Assembly: GCA_028277885.1 (NCBI GenBank)
Contig: JANQFK010000045.1
Location: forward strand, 1-64,000
DNA from: Myxococcota bacterium
GTDB lineage: Bacteria; Myxococcota_A; UBA9160; UBA6930
Length of the DNA: 64,000 nt
Direction of reading: 5' to 3'
The translations under genes and the position numbers were made by a program. Below are positions 60,028-64,000 of this stretch, in pieces. A model generated the notes under the pieces. The model had not been told where the DNA came from. It searched no databases and worked only from the letters and a program-made list of their open reading frames with translations. The number at the start of each line of letters is the position of its first letter. Position 1 is the stretch's first letter.

Positions 60028-61308
60028 ATGAGCGAGACCGTCGCAGCCAGCCCCCCGCCCTCCAAGGGCCAGGCCGGAGCCGATTCCCACTCGATTCCCC
60101 TGGAGCGGATCGACGTCGCCGACTCCGAGCTGTTCGAGACCGACACGCTGTGGGGCTACTTCGAGCGCCTGCGCAGGGAGGACCCGGTCCACTACTGCGC
60201 GCAGAGCGAGTTCGGACCCTACTGGTCGGTCACCCGGTACGACGACGTCGTCCACGTGGAGAAGCACCCCTAGATCTTCTCCTCGGCGCACAGCATCGTG
60301 GTGGGCGACCCGGATCCGGGCTTCCCCCTCGAGGCGGGCTTCATCACCATGGACGGCCCGAGGCACGACGCCCACCGCAAGGTGGTCCAGCCCGTGGTGG
60401 CGCCGCGCAACCTGAAGCACCTCGAGCCGCTGATCCGCGAGCGCGTGAAGGAGATCCTCGACGGCCTGCCCGTGGGCGAGACCTTCGACTGGGTGGACCG
60501 CGTCTCCATCGAGCTCACCACCGGCATGCTCGCGACCCTCTTCGACTTCCCCTGGGAGGAGCGCCGCAAGCTCACCTTCTGGTCCGACATGGCGACGGCG
60601 AGCCCCGAGATGGTCGGCTCCACCGGCACCACCGAGGCCGAGCGCGAGGCCGCGCTCATGCAGTGCCTCGAGTACTTCCAGAAGCTGTGGAAGGAGCGCG
60701 AGAGCCGGCCCGCCGGCGACCGCCTCGACTTCGTCACCTCCCTGGCCCAGGGCGAGGCCACCCGGGACCTGCCTCCCATGGAGTACCTCGGCACCCTGGT
60801 GCTGCTGATCGTGGGCGGCAACGACACCACGCGCAACTCGATCACGGGCGGCGTCCTGGCGCTCAACGAGAACCCGCAGGAGTACCAGAAGCTACGCGAC
60901 CACCCCGAGCTCGTCCCCAACATGGTGAGCGAGATGATCCGCTGGCAGACGCCGCTGGCCCACATGCGGCGCACCGCCACCCGGGATACGGAGCTCGGCG
61001 GCAAGCGGATCAAGAAGGGCGAGAAGGTGGTGATGTGGTACGTCTCGGCGAACCGCGACGAGACCGCGATCGAGCGCCCCGACGAGTTCCGGATCGACCG
61101 CCCCGACGCGCGCAAGCACCTCTCCTTCGGCCTGGGCGTCCACTTCTGCATGGGCAGCCGGCTCGCCGAGATGCAGCTCCGCGTCCTGTGGGAGGAGGTG
61201 CTCGCGCGCTTCCGCGAGGTGGAGGTGGTGGGCGAGCCCGTGCGGGTGCGCTCCAACTTCGTGAAGGGCTTCGAGCGGCTGCCGGTGCGCCTGCACCCGT
61301 GGGCCTGA
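60028..61308 (+). pseudogene. Cytochrome P450 interrupted by one in-frame TAG
   Basis: The frame from ATG 60028 (GGGAGG 9 bases upstream) reads a P450 N-terminus up to EKHP, then TAG at 60271-60273, then IFSSAHSIVVGDPD and the full remainder in the same frame to 61308. The second part has LIVGGNDTTRNSITG, the ExxR region EMIRWQTPLAHMRR and haem loop FGLGVHFCMGSRL. In related P450s the residue after KHP is usually Glu or another polar residue (as in HPEIFSS), one base from TAG via GAG. The rest of the gene is undamaged, so this is a recent nonsense mutation, a sequencing error, or readthrough. 426 codons in all. Confidence 0.85.
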
Positions 61309-61326
61309 GCGGCGCCGCCGCGGGTC

Positions 61327-62184
61327 TCAGGCGAGCAGGTGGAGCCCGCCGTCCACGTTCCGCACCTCGCCCGTCGCGGCGTTGCCCGGGTGGAGCAGGT
61401 GGGCCACCTCGAGGGCGAGCGCCTCGGGTGAGGCGTTGCCCAGGGGCGCCGACGCCTCGGCCCGCGCGACGGCCTCCCGGAGCCCCGGGATCGCGCCGCC
61501 CGCGCGCGAGTCGCCGTAGGGCGAGAAGCGCACCACGTTCACGCGGGCGCCGTGGGAGCGCCCGAGCTCGTAGGCGAGCTCGCGGCCGATGCGCTCGAGG
61601 GCCGCCTTTGCGACGGCGACGTTGCGGTAGGGGTGGGAGACGACGCGCTCGGCGCCGATGTAGCTGAGCGCCACCGCCGAGGCCCCGGCGGCGAGTCGCC
61701 CTCCGCGCACGAGCTCGCGGAGCAGCGCGACCAGCGAGTAGGCGGACACGTCCATGCACTCGAGGAACGCCTCGCGCGGCGTCTCCAGCAGGGGCACGCT
61801 CTCGCCGGCGCGGATGGTGCGGTCGAAGGCCACGGAGTGGACGACGCCGTGGACCTCGAGCCCGCGCTCGGCGAGCGTCTCGACGAGGCGGGCCAGGCTG
61901 GCGTCGCTCGCCAGGTTGCAGGCGAGCCGCGGCACGTCGGGCCCGAGGTCGGTCTCCACCGTCTTGCAGAAGGTCTCGAAGCTGGTGCGCAGGTGGTCCC
62001 GGGCGCGCTCCGAGAGCGCGTCGTCCTCGTCGCCGGGGCCGAGCCCCGTGCAGATCGGGGTCGCGCCCTGGCGGGCGACCTCCTTCGCGATCGCCAGGGC
62101 GAGCGAGGCCCGATCGGCGATGCCGGTCACCAGCACGTTGCGTCCCGTCAAGCCGGGCGCGATGGGGGTTGCAGTCGTCGTCAT
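61327..62184 (-). CDS. fabI: Enoyl-ACP reductase-like protein (FabI family)
   Basis: 285 residues. FabI-type SDR: NVLVTGIADRASLALAIAKE (NADH-binding), LEVHGVVHSVAFD, and the active-site pattern ALSYIGAERVVSHPYRNVAVAKAALE-type with Tyr and Lys seven apart, then DGGLHLL near the end. Length and motifs fit FabI, the last step of fatty-acid elongation. The spread HPYRNVAVAK is slightly different from the common NYNVMGLAK, so a specialised paralogue is possible. It is 18 bp after the convergent P450. Confidence 0.8.
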   Translation of the reverse strand: MTTTATPIAPGLTGRNVLVTGIADRASLALAIAKEVARQGATPICTGLGPGDEDDALSERARDHLRTSFETFCKTVETDLGPDVPRLACNLASDASLARLVETLAERGLEVHGVVHSVAFDRTIRAGESVPLLETPREAFLECMDVSAYSLVALLRELVRGGRLAAGASAVALSYIGAERVVSHPYRNVAVAKAALERIGRELAYELGRSHGARVNVVRFSPYGDSRAGGAIPGLREAVARAEASAPLGNASPEALALEVAHLLHPGNAATGEVRNVDGGLHLLA

Positions 62185-62214
62185 GGCGGGCTCCTGGGGG
62201 CGTTCGGGGTGGGC

Positions 62215-64000
62215 TCAGGCGTCGAGGGAGACCGGCTGCCAGGGCTCGTCGCCGCCCTGGAAGCGATGGAAGCTCCCGGCCTCGGGGTCCCAGGCGATCA
62301 GGTGGATCCAGCCGTTCTCGAGGCTCCGCCGGACGTCGGCGTGGCCGTCGAGCACCGCCTCGATCCGCGAGCGCGGCGCCTCCACGATGGCGGTGAGGCG
62401 CATCGGCTCGTGGGCCAGCCCCTCGCCGTCGTGCACCGACTGCCAGGGCAGTCCGACCTGCAGGTCGCTGCGGTTGCCGAGCTGGACGCCGAGGCGGCCG
62501 ACGACGTTGTGGAGGGTCTTGTCGCCGCTGCCGAACCGCTCGTTGTCCGTCGTCGAGGCGTAGTACTGGAGGTTGATCCAGCTCGCGACGACGAGCGGCG
62601 CCGTGAGGATCAGCTCCAGCACCGAGCCCTCGGGATCGGCGTCGGGGTCGTAGTCGTGCAGGAAGGCCCGGCCGCCGAGGTCGAGGCCCCGGGTGCGGTC
62701 GCGGCGCGCCGCCACGAAGGCGGCGTTGCCCGCCAGGCCCCACTCGGGCCGCACCTCCGACCAGTCCCGGGCGCGCCGGCCGAGCCGCCGGCCCGCGTCG
62801 CTGCCGAGGCGGGGTGCCCGCTCGTCGCGGGTGGCCGTGCAGGCGTCGTCGAGCCAGGCCTCGATGCGGTCGCGCAGCTCCGCGGGGAGGTCCTCCGCGT
62901 CGAGGAGCTCCACGACGTCGCGCGTCGTGTCGTGCAGTCCGGCCACGAAGCGGGTGTCCGCCGGGATCCGGATGCCCCGGGCCGCGAGCCCGGCGCGCAC
63001 CTCGGGCGAGCCCAGCACGGCGGCGGCGATGCGCGCGTTCCCGTCGCCCCGGTGCCCGCCGCAGGCGCCGCAGTCGAGGCCCGAGGCGTAGGGGTTGTTG
63101 CTGGACAGGCTTCCGTGGCCGCAGAGCAGGACCACCTCGCCGAAGCCCTCGGTGAGGCCCATGTTGCGCAGCGCGCCCTCGGCGAGGTCGATGCGCTCCT
63201 CGAGGGCCAGGCCGAAGCCCTCGTCCGCTCCGGCCTCGACGGACGGCGCCAGTCGCTCGGCGGCGCGGTCCCCGAACAGGGCGCCCCCCTCGTGGATCCG
63301 CGTCCAGCCGAGGCTGTCGCTCAGGAGCCGCAGGCCGAACAGGTGCCCGAGGGTCTCGACCAGCGGGTAGGCGCCCACGCTGAGCTTGCGCACGGCCGAG
63401 AAGCGCTCGTGGCGCTCTCGCGCGCGCCGCGACCGGGCCACCGCGTCCGAGCCGTCGCGCGCCTCCTCGCGCACGCGCCGCTCCGGCGCGATCAGCACGG
63501 GGCAGCGCGCCGCGCCCCGCTCGTCGCCGGCGTTCACGTACTCGACGGGGAACCCGAAGAAGCCCGCGAAGCCCACGGTCTGGATCGCGTCGGACTGCGC
63601 CTCCAGGTGGCGGCGGAGCACCTCGGAGCGCACGTCGATGCAGAAGACCGCCTGGAGGGCGGGCCGCAGCCCCGAGCGGGCCGGGGCCTTGGCGGCATGG
63701 CCGGCGAGCCGGGGCAGGAGCCGGCCGCGGTAGCCGGCCTCGTAGGCGAGCTGCCAGACGACGCGCTGCTCCCACGCGTCGAGGCCCGCCTCGCCCGGCC
63801 CGCCCTCCCGGTGGGGCCGGCGATCCCGGGGGTGGGCCCGGCGATCCCGCTCCTCCGGCAGGGACCGGAGCCGGGGCCAGAGCAGGTGGCCGCAGCCCCC
63901 GAGCGCGTGGTCGAGCGCCCCGTCGAAGGCCAGGCGGATGGCGAGCAGGTGCACGAGCGAGTCGTCGCTCCCGCCCGTCAGCTCGGCCTCCCGCACCTGC
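62215..64000 (-). CDS. dabA: DabA-type inorganic carbon transport subunit (partial)
   Basis: Minus-strand frame open to the right edge, so the N-terminal part is missing; about 595 residues are visible. Beta-carbonic-anhydrase-like metal site: FCIDVRSEVLRRHLEAQSDA (Cys, Asp) and CGHGSLSSNNPYASGLDCGA (His, Cys), diagnostic of DUF2309/DabA. DabA pairs with the NuoL-like membrane protein DabB to concentrate CO2 or bicarbonate using proton-motive force. DabB is not in the window and would be expected upstream on the minus strand, beyond 64000. Confidence 0.92.
   Translation of the reverse strand, partial: QVREAELTGGSDDSLVHLLAIRLAFDGALDHALGGCGHLLWPRLRSLPEERDRRAHPRDRRPHREGGPGEAGLDAWEQRVVWQLAYEAGYRGRLLPRLAGHAAKAPARSGLRPALQAVFCIDVRSEVLRRHLEAQSDAIQTVGFAGFFGFPVEYVNAGDERGAARCPVLIAPERRVREEARDGSDAVARSRRARERHERFSAVRKLSVGAYPLVETLGHLFGLRLLSDSLGWTRIHEGGALFGDRAAERLAPSVEAGADEGFGLALEERIDLAEGALRNMGLTEGFGEVVLLCGHGSLSSNNPYASGLDCGACGGHRGDGNARIAAAVLGSPEVRAGLAARGIRIPADTRFVAGLHDTTRDVVELLDAEDLPAELRDRIEAWLDDACTATRDERAPRLGSDAGRRLGRRARDWSEVRPEWGLAGNAAFVAARRDRTRGLDLGGRAFLHDYDPDADPEGSVLELILTAPLVVASWINLQYYASTTDNERFGSGDKTLHNVVGRLGVQLGNRSDLQVGLPWQSVHDGEGLAHEPMRLTAIVEAPRSRIEAVLDGHADVRRSLENGWIHLIAWDPEAGSFHRFQGGDEPWQPVSLDA

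Noticed and set aside
60271..60273. Pyrrolysine or other recoding of the TAG in the P450
   Set aside because: No pyl gene or recoding hairpin is visible, P450s have no known pyrrolysine, and one-base loss from GAG explains it more simply.

Overview
The window is GC-rich throughout (about 70% by eye) and densely coded on both strands. There are many GTG starts and 4-bp stop/start overlaps, and I saw no rRNA, tRNA, CRISPR array or transposase gene. The gene content suggests a Gram-negative, aerobic, metabolically versatile bacterium of the deltaproteobacterial/Myxococcota kind: ExbB/ExbD/TonB with a TonB-dependent receptor, a PEP-CTERM protein, several Fe(II)/2-oxoglutarate dioxygenases, P450s, acyl-CoA dehydrogenases, an LLM flavin oxidoreductase and DabA. 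That placement is an inference from content, not from a marker gene.

Layout. 1-4419: end of a TonB energising operon (ExbB-like end, ExbD, TonB, TPR protein, and a membrane GT-C/TPR protein resembling TMTC mannosyltransferases). 4525-12486: a large TonB-dependent receptor, a secreted receptor-associated-type protein, a PEP-CTERM protein and a small exported protein, separated by hairpins. 12554-17407: envelope proteins, including a penicillin-binding transpeptidase fused to a TonB C-terminal domain, then an AraC regulator divergent from a YjbQ-family gene. 17487-24516: a small membrane protein, a HAF-repeat protein, two small proteins, a flavoprotein-SelD fusion, PhoD phosphatase and an HDOD protein. 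24517-25079 is the only long stretch without a convincing gene. 25080-28193: a lipoprotein-like cytochrome c followed by a P2-type ATPase.

28321-41583 is a catabolic/lipid block: PhyH and TauD dioxygenases, hotdog thioesterases, an SDR, acyl-CoA dehydrogenase, P450, APH-like kinase, LLM oxidoreductase, enoyl-CoA hydratase and an Old Yellow Enzyme. Two palindromic elements with GGGGACG..CGTCCCC ends lie here and have rewritten the 3' ends of neighbouring genes. 41695-45386 is the most unusual locus: a two-gene, translationally coupled operon of a SEFIR-domain membrane protein and a 917-residue ParA/MinD-like ATPase with membrane segments and a long pentapeptide-repeat region. It is a candidate undescribed signalling or defence system.

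45393-64000: an esterase, a BNR-type membrane protein, a probable N-methyl (betaine-type) demethylase plus homocysteine methyltransferase pair, a hybrid histidine kinase, an aldo/keto reductase, an acyl-CoA-dehydrogenase-like flavoenzyme, a P-type ATPase operon with two small accessory genes, an enoyl-CoA hydratase, a P450 broken by one in-frame TAG, a FabI-like reductase and the C-terminal part of DabA running off the right edge.

All functions come from reading motifs; no database search was possible.
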